Source: Pseudoramibacter sp. (GTDB lineage: Bacteria > Bacillota > Clostridia > Eubacteriales > Eubacteriaceae). From it: a stretch of DNA of 64,000 bases. The notes beneath the pieces were generated by a model. It had not been told where the DNA came from, made no database searches, and saw only the letters and a program-made list of their open reading frames with translations. Location of the stretch: contig NZ_JAKVLT010000001.1 in NCBI RefSeq assembly GCF_022484225.1, positions 1,116,001-1,180,000 of the forward strand, in the 5' to 3' direction. Below are positions 56,984 to 64,000 of this stretch, in pieces; position 1 is the stretch's first letter, and each line of letters starts with the position of its first letter. The position numbers and the translations under genes are program-made.

Positions 56984-57125
56984 ATCCTGTGGGTAAAGGG
57001 AAACAGGTGCAAGACCTGTACTGTGAATCGCAGCTGTAACGCGAAATGCGCGCTTGTAGCCACTGCCGCAAGGTGGGAAGGAGAGCGTGATGAGATCGCG
57101 AAGTCAGAAGACCGGCACAGTGATT
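56984..57125 (+). ncRNA. Cobalamin riboswitch (aptamer)
   Basis: Core elements in order: GGGAAACAGGTGCAAGACC (56998-57016), GCAGCTGTAACGCG (57030-57043), GTAGCCACTGC (57056-57066), GGTGGGAAGG (57072-57081) and AAGTCAGAAGACCGGC (57101-57116). These match the conserved blocks of the cobalamin (B12-box) family. The L5 loop CCGCAAGG (57066-57073) can pair, with one bulge, with CCTTCGG in the loop of the next hairpin (57136-57142), the kissing contact this class uses for switching. Unusually, no vitamin-B12 transport or synthesis gene follows; see findings. Confidence 0.9.
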
Positions 57126-57129
57126 GTTT

Positions 57130-57155
57130 TTGCCGCCTTCGGTTTAGGGCGGTAA
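57130..57155 (+). promoter_or_regulatory. Expression-platform hairpin of the cobalamin riboswitch (P13-like)
   Basis: CCGCC (57133-57137) pairs with GGCGG (57148-57152). The loop holds TTCGG, which can kiss L5 of the aptamer. In regulated genes this hairpin would hide the ribosome binding site. Confidence 0.6.
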
Positions 57156-57163
57156 GAAGAAAC

Positions 57164-57217
57164 ATGTTAAAACAGACACGAAGAGGTCGGTTTGACGAAT
57201 GGATCCTTTCTATTTAA
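57164..57217 (+). other. Possible 17-codon reading frame after the cobalamin riboswitch
   Basis: ATG 57164 opens MLKQTRRGRFDEWILSI and stop. Only a weak AAGAAG site precedes it, inside or next to the platform hairpin. It could be a leader peptide, the N-terminal remnant of a lost B12-regulated gene, or chance. I do not recognise the peptide. Confidence 0.25.
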
Positions 57218-57277
57218 CCTTCATTAATTCATTCCTCTTCCTACTTTTTTACAATAAGGAATGGAACCATCTCTTTG

Positions 57278-57309
57278 AAGCAGCGGTGCGGTGAGCCGCT
57301 GCTTTTTTT
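57278..57309 (+). terminator. Terminator ending the cobalamin riboswitch transcript
   Basis: AAGCAGCGG (57278-57286) pairs with CCGCTGCTT (57296-57304), then a T run. It gives a transcript of about 340 bases from the promoter at 56934-56962, with no gene in it. Confidence 0.88.
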
Positions 57310-57324
57310 ATTTTGAGTTTCCTC

Positions 57325-57353
57325 TTTTCAAAGCATATTCTTTTTGATACAAT
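57325..57353 (+). promoter_or_regulatory. Promoter of the lysine riboswitch-asd operon
   Basis: TTTTCA (57325-57330, weak), 17 bp, TACAAT (57348-57353). It lies between the preceding terminator and the lysine aptamer. Confidence 0.6.
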
Positions 57354-57382
57354 AGGTACCAACAAAAATTTCATATTAAAAA

Positions 57383-57550
57383 CAAAGATAGAGGTGCGTC
57401 TTTTATCAGTACCCGCCGGGATCGCGTCAGGGCGAGCAGAAGGGCGGGAAAAGGAAACGACGCCGAAGGGACGCCATGACCTGTCCAGGGCGTTTCTGGG
57501 CCTGCTGAGAAGATCACCAGGACTGTCGCCGGTCGGCGGAGCGCTGTCAA
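57383..57550 (+). ncRNA. Lysine riboswitch (L-box)
   Basis: Conserved blocks in order: GATAGAGGTGCG (57387-57398), ATCAGTA (57405-57411), GGGAAAAGGAAACG (about 57447-57460), GCCGAAGGGACG (about 57462-57473) and GGACTGTCGCCGGTCGGCGGA (57521-57541, the fifth helix). P1 pairs GATAG (57387-57391) with CTGTC (57544-57548). The gene downstream is asd, followed by dapA and dapB, the expected targets. Lysine binding should favour the terminator at 57586-57615. Confidence 0.92.
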
Positions 57551-57585
57551 ATGTTTTAAAGCCCTGCGGGCTTTGAGCTTTTGTG

Positions 57586-57615
57586 ATGCCGGTATCTCTA
57601 TACTGGCTTTTTTTA
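57586..57615 (+). terminator. Riboswitch-controlled terminator before asd
   Basis: GCCGGTAT (57588-57595), loop CTCT, ATACTGGC (57600-57607, one G-T pair), then seven T. A further hairpin AAAGCCC/GGGCTTT (57558-57564, 57568-57574) sits between it and the aptamer and may be part of the switch. Confidence 0.88.
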
Positions 57616-57644
57616 TGACAATAAGGATCTGAAGGAGGATCATT

Positions 57645-58664
57645 GTGAAAAAGTATAATGTTGCTGTTGTTGGGGCCACAGGCCTTGTTGGTCAGATGAT
57701 GTGCCGGGTGCTTGAAGAAAGAAAATTTCCAGTGGATCACTTCTATCCAATGGCATCTTCAAGATCGGCGGGCAAGGAAATTGAATTTTCCGGCAAAAAA
57801 TACGTCGTCGAAGAAACCACACCGGAATCCTTCGATAAAGACATCGATTTAGCCATTTTCTCAGCGGGCGCCGGCACCAGCCGCAAATTTGCCCCGGAAG
57901 CGGCGAAACGCGGCGTCATCGTCGTCGACAACTCCTCATGCTGGAGAATGGACCCGGATGTGCCGCTGGTCGTGCCGGAAGTCAACCCGGAAGATTTGAA
58001 ATGGCACCACAATATCATCGCCAATCCGAACTGCTCGACCATTCAGGCGATGCTGCCGCTGAAAGCCATTTATGACCAGTACGGCATCGAACGCATCGTC
58101 TACTCCACCTATCAGGCCGTTTCCGGTGCGGGGGTTCAGGGCTACCGCGATTTGAAAGACGGCGTCAACGGCGTGCCGCCGAAGAAATTCCCGTACCCGA
58201 TCGCCTTTAACATTCTGCCCCACATCGACGACTTCCTGGAAAATGGCTACACCAAGGAAGAAATGAAGATGGTCAACGAAACCCACAAGATCCTGCATGA
58301 CGATTCGATCCGCATCACGGCGACCACAGCCCGGGTTCCGGTTTTCTACGGCCACAGCGAAAGCATCAACGTGGAACTGAAGAAGCCTTTCGAAACCGTC
58401 AAGGAACTTCAGGACTGCATGGGCAACTTCAAGAACGTCATTCTGAGAGACGATCCGGAACACAACATCTATCCGATGCCCATCGAAGCCGAAGGCCACG
58501 ATGAAGTCTATGTCGGCCGGATCCGCCGTGACTTCTCTATCGAAAACGGCTTTAACTTCTGGTGTGTCGGCGACAACATCAGAAAAGGTGCGGCGTCCAA
58601 CGCCATTCAGATCGCAGAATCCCTGGTTGAACAGGATCTGGTTCACTCACAGTACCAGGGCTGA
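57645..58664 (+). CDS. asd: Aspartate-semialdehyde dehydrogenase
   Basis: 339 residues from GTG 57645 (GGAGGATC upstream). Reduces aspartyl phosphate to aspartate semialdehyde with NADPH. VVGATGLVGQMM binds the nucleotide; the catalytic Cys is in IANPNCSTIQ (about 129); TYQAVSGAG follows. First gene behind the lysine riboswitch; dapA starts 21 bases later. Confidence 0.96.
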   Translation: MKKYNVAVVGATGLVGQMMCRVLEERKFPVDHFYPMASSRSAGKEIEFSGKKYVVEETTPESFDKDIDLAIFSAGAGTSRKFAPEAAKRGVIVVDNSSCWRMDPDVPLVVPEVNPEDLKWHHNIIANPNCSTIQAMLPLKAIYDQYGIERIVYSTYQAVSGAGVQGYRDLKDGVNGVPPKKFPYPIAFNILPHIDDFLENGYTKEEMKMVNETHKILHDDSIRITATTARVPVFYGHSESINVELKKPFETVKELQDCMGNFKNVILRDDPEHNIYPMPIEAEGHDEVYVGRIRRDFSIENGFNFWCVGDNIRKGAASNAIQIAESLVEQDLVHSQYQG

Positions 58665-58685
58665 GTTAAGATTTAGGAGGGAGAA

Positions 58686-59582
58686 ATGTCAACATTATTT
58701 ACCGGTTCATGTGTGGCGATGATCACGCCTTTTAATACCGACGGATCTGTGGATTACGACGGCCTCAAGGCCAACATTGACCGCCACGTCGAACAAGGCA
58801 CCGACGCGCTTCTGATCTGTGCGACCACAGGCGAAGGGGCGACTTTAAGCGATGAAGAACACCGCGCCATGCTGAAGGCCTCTGCAGCATACATCGACGG
58901 CCGCGTGCCCTTTATCGCAGGGACAGGGAGCAACGACACGGCTTACTCCGTTTCTCTGACCCAATACGCGGAATCCATCGGCGCCGACGCGGCCCTGGTC
59001 ATCAACCCGTATTACAACAAGACGACCCAGGAAGGGATCTACCAGCACATCAAGACCGTCGCAGACAACACCAGCCTGCCGTTGATCGTCTACAACGTGC
59101 CGAGCCGCACCGGCTCCAACATCCTGCCGGCGACCATCGCCCGCTTGGCCAAACTGCCGAACATTCAGGCGGTCAAAGAAGCCAGCGGCGATTTGAGCCA
59201 GATCGCGGAAATCATCGAACTGACCCAGGACGACGATTTTGACGTGTACAGCGGCAACGACGATCAGACCCTGCCGATCATTGCCCTCGGCGGAAAGGGC
59301 GTCATCTCGGTGACGGCCAATATCATGCCGAAAGCCGTCCACGAAATGGCCATGGCCTGCGTGGAAGACCGCATGGACGATGCGCGCCGCCTCTTCCGGG
59401 CCATCAATCCGGTCAATCGGGCCATGTTCTTTGAAACGAACCCCATTCCGGTCAAGGCGGCCATGAAACTCATGGGCCTCGACAACGGAACTTTGAGACT
59501 GCCGCTGGTGCCGATGTCAGAAGGCGCCCAGGCGCGGATGGTCGACGTGTTAAAAGCTTATGGAGGCCTGCTCGATGATTAA
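58686..59582 (+). CDS. dapA: 4-hydroxy-tetrahydrodipicolinate synthase
   Basis: 298 residues, TIM barrel. Condenses pyruvate with aspartate semialdehyde. Substrate-site ATTGEGATL (about 46), YNVPSRTG with the catalytic Tyr (about 136) and the Schiff-base Lys in AVKEASGD (about 164). AGGAGGG precedes the ATG. Overlaps dapB by 8 bases. Confidence 0.96.
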   Translation: MSTLFTGSCVAMITPFNTDGSVDYDGLKANIDRHVEQGTDALLICATTGEGATLSDEEHRAMLKASAAYIDGRVPFIAGTGSNDTAYSVSLTQYAESIGADAALVINPYYNKTTQEGIYQHIKTVADNTSLPLIVYNVPSRTGSNILPATIARLAKLPNIQAVKEASGDLSQIAEIIELTQDDDFDVYSGNDDQTLPIIALGGKGVISVTANIMPKAVHEMAMACVEDRMDDARRLFRAINPVNRAMFFETNPIPVKAAMKLMGLDNGTLRLPLVPMSEGAQARMVDVLKAYGGLLDD

Positions 59583-60342
59583 GGTGATTATCTCCGGCGC
59601 CGCAGGCGTCATGGGCCATATCGTCGCGGAATGCGCCGCGGCGGCTGACGATTTTGAAGTGGTCGCGGGTCTGGACCGCGCCGACGATTTTGACGGCGCT
59701 TTCCCGATTTACGGCGATTTCGACAAATGCCAGGAAGCGGCAGACGTCATCATCGACTTCTCTCACTTCTCGGCTTTCCCAAAGGTGCTCGCCTTTGCCG
59801 AAAAGCGGCAGATGCCTCTGGTGGTGGCGACCACCGGCTTAAGCGATGACGATCAGAAAGCAATAGAAGAAAAATCCAAGGCTTTCCCGATTTTCAAATC
59901 GGCGAACATGTCCCTCGGGATCAACGTCATGGCGGACGTCTTGAAGCAGATTTCTCCGATTTTGAAGGCCTTCGACATTGAAATTGTCGAAGCCCATCAT
60001 CACCGCAAGATCGATGCCCCCAGCGGCACGGCGCTGCTTTTGGCCGATGCCGTCAACGACGGCCTCGAAGCAGCCGGCCTCGAAAAAAAGCGCTACACCT
60101 ACGGCCGCCACGGCCTGGACTGCAAGCGGAGCGAAGACGAACTGGGCATTTCCGCCATCCGCGGCGGGACCATTCCCGGCGTGCACCTGGCCCTTTACGC
60201 AGGGGATGACGAACTCATCGAAATCAAGCACACGGCGCTGTCGCGCAAGATCTTCGGCAACGGCGCTTTGACGGCGGCCCGTTTCTTAGTCGGCCAGAAG
60301 AACGGTCTGTTCGACATGCAGGATGTCATCAGCGCGCAGTAA
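59575..60342 (+). CDS. dapB: 4-hydroxy-tetrahydrodipicolinate reductase
   Basis: 255 residues from ATG 59575 (GGAGG inside dapA, eight bases upstream); the frame from 59560 starts before that site. SGAAGVMG binds NAD(P)H; DFSHFSAF, FKSANMSLGIN, and the active-site EAHHHRKIDAPSGTA (about 141) are typical. The product is the substrate of DapL encoded at 5907-7088. Confidence 0.95.
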   Translation: MIKVIISGAAGVMGHIVAECAAAADDFEVVAGLDRADDFDGAFPIYGDFDKCQEAADVIIDFSHFSAFPKVLAFAEKRQMPLVVATTGLSDDDQKAIEEKSKAFPIFKSANMSLGINVMADVLKQISPILKAFDIEIVEAHHHRKIDAPSGTALLLADAVNDGLEAAGLEKKRYTYGRHGLDCKRSEDELGISAIRGGTIPGVHLALYAGDDELIEIKHTALSRKIFGNGALTAARFLVGQKNGLFDMQDVISAQ

Positions 60343-60404
60343 ACAGTGCAGCGCGTAAAAATTTAAGCGAGAAGTCATTTACATTTCTTTAACATTGATT
60401 TTAA

Positions 60405-60435
60405 ACGAACTGTCTGATTGACAGTTCGTTTCTTT
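60405..60435 (+). terminator. Intrinsic terminator after dapB
   Basis: ACGAACTGTC (60405-60414), loop TGATT, GACAGTTCGT (60420-60429), a perfect 10-bp stem followed by TTCTTT. Its right arm contains the -35 box of the lysC promoter. Confidence 0.78.
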
Positions 60436-60446
60436 ATCTATACAAT
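60418..60446 (+). promoter_or_regulatory. Promoter of lysC, nested in the dapB terminator
   Basis: TTGACA (60418-60423), 17 bp, TACAAT (60441-60446), start near 60453. It lets aspartokinase be made independently of the lysine riboswitch. Confidence 0.75.
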
Positions 60447-60490
60447 AAAGAAAATTAATTTAAATTAGAAGAAGGAACAGGGAATCATCT

Positions 60491-61693
60491 ATGAATACGA
60501 TCGTTCAAAAATACGGCGGAACGTCGATGGGCACCATCGCCAGAATTCAGAACGTGGCCAAACGGATTATTGCGAAAAAGGAACAGGGCAACCGTATGGT
60601 GGTCGTGGTTTCTGCGATGGGCAAAAGCACCGACCATCTGGTGGAAATGGCCTACGCGGTGAACGACAAGCCGCCGAAGCGGGAAATGGACATGCTCCTT
60701 GCCACTGGGGAACAGGTGTCGATTTCGATGCTGTCCATGGCCCTCGATGAAATGGGCTACAAGGCCATTTCGTTCACCGGTCCCCAGGTGGGCATCCGCA
60801 CTGAAGGCCTCCACGGCCGCGCCCGGATCATGGACATCGACAAGACAAAAATCGTCGAAGCCTTAGACGAAGACAAAATCGTCATCGTGGCCGGTTTCCA
60901 GGGCGTCAACGAAAATGACGACATCACGACGCTGGGCCGCGGGGGATCGGATACGTCTGCCGTGGCGCTGTCTGTGGTGCTGGGCTGCCCGTGTGAAATC
61001 TACACGGATGTGGACGGCATTTACGGCGTCGACCCCAGACTCTACCCGCCTGCAAAAAAACTGGACGTGGTCAGCTACGACGAAATGCTGGAAATGGCCA
61101 GCCTCGGCGCCGGGGTCATGAACCCGAGAGCCATCGAACTGGGCCGCAAATACAACGCGGACATCCTTGTGGCGTCGAGTATTCACAAGGTGCCGGGGAC
61201 GTTGATCACCGCCAACATCACCGAACAGGCCAAGGACATCACGGGCCTCGCGGTGTACGACGACGAAATGATGGTGTCGATCAAAGACGTGCCTTACCGC
61301 TCAGACGTCTCGGCGCAGCTCTTTGCCGATCTCGCAGAAGCGGGCATCAACGTCGACATGATCAGCCAGACGAAGCCGGTGAACGATCTCATGCACTTGT
61401 CATTTTCCCTGTCCAACGAAGACCGGGATTTGTTGGACCGTGTGCTTCCCGCCTTCCAGACGAAATACCCGGGGACGGAAGTCACCATTCGCGAAGACAC
61501 TGTGAAGATGTCCGTGGTCGGCAGCGGAATGAAGATTCACAGCGGCGTCGCCAGCCGTTTCTTCAAGCTTTTAAGCGAACAGCAGTTCCCGATTCTGATG
61601 GTCACCACATCCGACATCCGCATTTCCTGCATGATCCCGGAAGAAGCGAAGGAACGCGCGGTGATGGCAGTCGCTGACGGCTTTGAATTATAA
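60491..61693 (+). CDS. lysC: Aspartate kinase
   Basis: 400 residues. Phosphorylates aspartate, the first step toward lysine, threonine, methionine and DAP. KYGGTSMG (about 7-14), FQGVNENDDITTLGRGGSDT (about 137-156) in the kinase domain, and two ACT domains (about 260-400) for feedback by amino acids. GAAGGAACAGGG upstream. The next gene encodes a protein resembling its regulatory half. Confidence 0.95.
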   Translation: MNTIVQKYGGTSMGTIARIQNVAKRIIAKKEQGNRMVVVVSAMGKSTDHLVEMAYAVNDKPPKREMDMLLATGEQVSISMLSMALDEMGYKAISFTGPQVGIRTEGLHGRARIMDIDKTKIVEALDEDKIVIVAGFQGVNENDDITTLGRGGSDTSAVALSVVLGCPCEIYTDVDGIYGVDPRLYPPAKKLDVVSYDEMLEMASLGAGVMNPRAIELGRKYNADILVASSIHKVPGTLITANITEQAKDITGLAVYDDEMMVSIKDVPYRSDVSAQLFADLAEAGINVDMISQTKPVNDLMHLSFSLSNEDRDLLDRVLPAFQTKYPGTEVTIREDTVKMSVVGSGMKIHSGVASRFFKLLSEQQFPILMVTTSDIRISCMIPEEAKERAVMAVADGFEL

Positions 61694-61706
61694 ACAGAGG
61701 TGCAAC

Positions 61707-62189
61707 ATGATCAATATTGAAGAACATCCAGTAGATTCGCTGTCCATCGACTGCGAAAGCCTGATGATTACCCTCCACCGGGTTCCCTTTGACGCTTATA
61801 TCATGACCCGGCTTTTGGACGACCTGGCAGCTGCGGACATCAACGTCAGCGTCATTTCGAGAACGGCCCCGGTGGGCGATACCTACGATGTGTCCCTCAT
61901 CGTGCCGGAACGGCATCTGGCGAAGATCCGGGACATTGCCAACGAATTGGGAGACGATTTTAAAGAAGTCGGTATCACCGTGAACAAAAACATCACCCGG
62001 CTGAATCTCCACGGCATCGGGATGCGGACCCAGTCCGGCGTCGCGGCCAAATACCTCCGGGTGTTTGCGGACAACGACATTCAGATTCTGATGATCACCA
62101 CATCGGAAATCGCCATGTCCTGCGTCGTTAAAAACGACGATGTGAAGCGCGCTGTGACGGCAATTCAGGCCGCTTTTGGACTTGAATAA
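61707..62189 (+). CDS. Stand-alone double-ACT-domain protein, aspartokinase regulatory-subunit-like
   Basis: 160 residues from ATG 61707 (AGAGG upstream; a frame from 61683 overlaps lysC). The pattern follows the C-terminal half of LysC: an ACT unit with TRLLDDLAAADINVSVISRTAP, then NLHGIGMRTQSGVAAKYLRV and FADNDIQILMITTSEIAMSCVV, close to LysC's GSGMKIHSGVASRFFKLL and EQQFPILMVTTSDIRISCMI. There is no kinase domain. It may assemble with LysC like the separate beta subunit of Bacillus aspartokinase, though there it arises from an internal start. Fourteen bases from lysC, so co-transcribed. Confidence 0.85.
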   Translation: MINIEEHPVDSLSIDCESLMITLHRVPFDAYIMTRLLDDLAAADINVSVISRTAPVGDTYDVSLIVPERHLAKIRDIANELGDDFKEVGITVNKNITRLNLHGIGMRTQSGVAAKYLRVFADNDIQILMITTSEIAMSCVVKNDDVKRAVTAIQAAFGLE

Positions 62190-62212
62190 ATTTAGAGTTA
62201 AAGAGAAAAGAA

Positions 62213-64000
62213 ATGGCAAAAGAAAAAGAAAAAGAACAAAAAGAAGGCCTGTTTGAAAAAATAGGCTCTGACAGCGCATCTCAGAAAAAACACGCTTTTG
62301 ATGAAGAGGTGCGCCCGGAAGACACAAACGAAGAAAATTCTGAAAACACAGAAAAAGTTTTTGACCAAGAGCCGGATCAGAAAGCTGAAGACACAGATAA
62401 AGACGGCGAAAGCAGTGTAGCATCCGACGATCCCACAGAAGTGGTCAACGCCCGTCTCCGGGAACGCAGTTTCGAAATCGCCGAAGACGACGAAAATGAA
62501 TCAGAGGATTCAAAAGAATCGGCGGCCGAAACTTCAGAAGAAAAGCCAGAAGCCGAAAAGGCTGAAGATCAGGAAGCAGAAGAAAAAGCAGCAGAAGAAG
62601 AACCGGCTGAAACGCCTGAAAAAGCGCCTGAAGAAGAAAAGACAGACGAAAACGAAGCTGATGCGTCTTCTGACCAAGCTGAAGAAAAGCCCCCTGAAAC
62701 GCCAGAATCAGAAGATAATGCGTTAGAAGAAGACATCCCGGCCGAAGCGCCGGAAAGCGAACAGGCCGGAGAAAAGGCTGAAGCAGCGCCGGAAGAAAGC
62801 AAGCCCGCTGAAAACGCAGAAGAAGACAAAGCTGAAGCAACAGAAAAAGAAGCAAAAGCTGAAGGCGAAAAGGCCGAAGAAGCTGTAGAAGAATCAGAAA
62901 AGGCGGAAGGGGAAAAGGAAAAAGCCGAAGCAGGTGTTTCTGAAGATGCACCTAAAGCCAGCGGTTCGAAAACCAATAAGATCAAATGGATCGGCATCAT
63001 CGTCGGGATTATTGCTATTATCTATGCAGGTTTTGCAGTTTATTATCACAGTCATTTTCTGCCCCGCACGACGATTAACGGCGTCGCCGTTTCCGGCAAA
63101 ACCATTGCCCAGACCGACAGCGCCCTGAAAAACCGCGCCGACACCTACACCGTCGAATTAAAGGGACGGAATTCCGAAACCGAAAAGATTTCCGCCACGG
63201 CCCTGGGCCTGAAATATCAGGGCAAGAGCCGGGTGAGCGCGTTGCTGAATCAGCAGAACGCCTGGAGCTGGCCGGCACGCCTTGTGGCGAAAGACAAGGC
63301 CTATTCGGCGATCAGCTGCGATACAGACAAGCTGAATTATTTAATCAGCCATTTGTTCCAGGTTTCCGGCAGCCAGGTCAAGGAAGCCCGCAATGCCCAG
63401 CCGGTGTACAAAGACGGCAAAATCGTCATCGAAGACGAAGTCTCCGGCAACACCGTGGATCAGACCAAACTGAAAAAGCTGATTTTAAGTGCCGTAAAGA
63501 CCGGTTCAAAGAAGATCGATCTTAAGGCCGAAGACTGCTACGTTCAGCCGAAATATTCGGCGACCTCCGCAAAAGTCAAAAAGGCCGCGGCCAAGATGAA
63601 CAAGATGTTAAATGCCCAGATCACCTACACCTTCGGCAGCGACAAAGTGGTGGTGGACAAAAGCGTGTTCGGCGCGTGGCTGACCGTGGACGACAACATG
63701 AACGTCCAGATCGACGAAACCCAGCTCAAAAAATACCTGTACGATCTGGCTTACAAGACCAACACGTACTACGGCAAGCATACGTTTAAAACCACCGGCG
63801 GCTCGACCATCACGGTCAACGGCGGCAATTACGGCTGGCGCATCGACCGGGATGCCGAAGCGAAGAAGCTCACCGCCGAAATCAAGGCGGGCAAGGTGAT
63901 CTCCAGAGATCCTGAATATTCCAAAAAAGGCAAGGTCCGCAACAGCACCTACGACGACATTGGCGACTCCTACGTGGAAGTGTCCATCAACGATCAGCAC
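62213..64000 (+). CDS. Membrane-anchored cell-wall protein, L,D-transpeptidase/VanW-like, with long acidic N-terminal region (3'-truncated by the window)
   Basis: 596 codons are visible with no stop. Residues 1-255 form a low-complexity, strongly acidic, Glu/Lys/Ala-rich cytoplasmic region with many EEKPEAEKAE-like segments. One membrane helix follows (WIGIIVGIIAIIYAGFAVYY, about 259-278). The outer part begins TTINGVAVSGKTIAQTD, the hallmark of the PG-binding-4 repeat found before YkuD L,D-transpeptidase or VanW domains; FKTTGGSTITVNGGNYGWRI (about 525) is typical of that region. The catalytic domain would lie beyond the window. An AAGAGAAAAG precedes the ATG, a weak ribosome binding site. 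The 23-base gap after the ACT gene suggests co-transcription with lysC. Confidence 0.8.
   Translation, partial: MAKEKEKEQKEGLFEKIGSDSASQKKHAFDEEVRPEDTNEENSENTEKVFDQEPDQKAEDTDKDGESSVASDDPTEVVNARLRERSFEIAEDDENESEDSKESAAETSEEKPEAEKAEDQEAEEKAAEEEPAETPEKAPEEEKTDENEADASSDQAEEKPPETPESEDNALEEDIPAEAPESEQAGEKAEAAPEESKPAENAEEDKAEATEKEAKAEGEKAEEAVEESEKAEGEKEKAEAGVSEDAPKASGSKTNKIKWIGIIVGIIAIIYAGFAVYYHSHFLPRTTINGVAVSGKTIAQTDSALKNRADTYTVELKGRNSETEKISATALGLKYQGKSRVSALLNQQNAWSWPARLVAKDKAYSAISCDTDKLNYLISHLFQVSGSQVKEARNAQPVYKDGKIVIEDEVSGNTVDQTKLKKLILSAVKTGSKKIDLKAEDCYVQPKYSATSAKVKKAAAKMNKMLNAQITYTFGSDKVVVDKSVFGAWLTVDDNMNVQIDETQLKKYLYDLAYKTNTYYGKHTFKTTGGSTITVNGGNYGWRIDRDAEAKKLTAEIKAGKVISRDPEYSKKGKVRNSTYDDIGDSYVEVSINDQH

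Noticed and set aside
57023..57217. 64-codon frame beginning inside the cobalamin aptamer
   Set aside because: The first two thirds are the conserved riboswitch; only the last 17 codons after it could be a separate frame, listed with low confidence.
57156..57290. ANTAR-type twin hexaloop hairpins in the 3' part of the cobalamin RNA
   Set aside because: AGAGGT near 57183 has the right loop letters, but the closing pairs do not form; no second copy was seen.
62569..63000. 143-codon Ser/Ala/Phe-rich frame antisense to the acidic region
   Set aside because: It is the complement of GAA/GCA-rich repeats of the wall-protein gene. The plus-strand frame continues into a membrane helix and known domain.
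1..64000. tRNA or rRNA genes, insertion sequences, prophage, CRISPR arrays, replication origin
   Set aside because: None recognised: intergenic gaps are short and accounted for, no cloverleaf-type sequence, transposase frame, or regularly spaced repeats were seen.

Overview
The window is a GC-rich stretch of a low-redundancy Firmicutes chromosome. I infer an anaerobic member of the Eubacteriales, probably Eubacteriaceae and perhaps Pseudoramibacter-like; the family assignment is a guess. The basis is an [FeFe]-hydrogenase with ferredoxin-type clusters, the L,L-diaminopimelate aminotransferase (DapL) route to lysine, Firmicutes order in the ribosomal gene cluster with zinc-type S14, S4 and L36, a short archaeal-type prolyl-tRNA synthetase, a GlpP antiterminator, and many strong sigma-A-like promoters with AGGAGG-type ribosome binding sites. 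No rRNA, tRNA, insertion sequence, phage gene or CRISPR array was seen.

Layout. 1-1.4 kb: 3' part of an [FeFe]-hydrogenase gene. 1.5-3.3 kb (minus): glnA followed by an ANTAR-domain regulator whose receiver domain lacks its phospho-acceptor Asp. 3.4-7.1 kb: a promoter/terminator-rich spacer, then purF-dapF-dapL. 7.2-15.8 kb: a catabolic operon with a strong promoter, an attenuator-like leader, glpK, glpP, a second FGGY sugar kinase, a short-chain dehydrogenase, a GlpA-like/FAD oxidoreductase/DUF1667 trio and a class II aldolase. Together these look like a polyol or ketose pathway feeding glycerol-3-phosphate and DHAP. 15.9-17.7 kb: DUF1858 protein and proS. 17.7-33.6 kb: tuf copy 1, a divergent hipBA toxin-antitoxin pair with palindromic operators, rpoB-rpoC behind a leader holding two hairpins with the same nine-base loop, then L7Ae-like protein, rpsL, rpsG, fusA and tuf copy 2. 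The two tuf copies appear identical.

33.6-49.5 kb: the continuous S10-spc-alpha ribosomal superoperon, rpsJ to rplQ, including secY, adk, map, a KOW-domain protein, infA and rpmJ. 49.5-54 kb: ecfA1-ecfA2-ecfT (the energising module of ECF vitamin transporters), truA, and rplM-rpsI behind a structured leader. 54-57 kb: typA and a Sir2 deacylase. 56.9-57.3 kb: a cobalamin riboswitch with its own promoter that ends in a terminator without any recognisable gene. 57.3-62.2 kb: a lysine riboswitch controlling asd-dapA-dapB, then lysC with its own promoter, then a stand-alone double-ACT protein. From 62.2 kb off the end: a membrane-anchored, L,D-transpeptidase-like protein with an unusually long acidic cytoplasmic region.

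How they work together: Asd, DapA and DapB make tetrahydrodipicolinate, DapL and DapF (50 kb away, next to purF) convert it to meso-diaminopimelate, and the last gene probably acts on the peptidoglycan that uses it. The middle of the window is translation and transcription machinery with several candidate autoregulatory RNA leaders. The most interesting items are the orphan cobalamin riboswitch RNA, the twin-loop rpoB leader and the GlpP-linked polyol operon.
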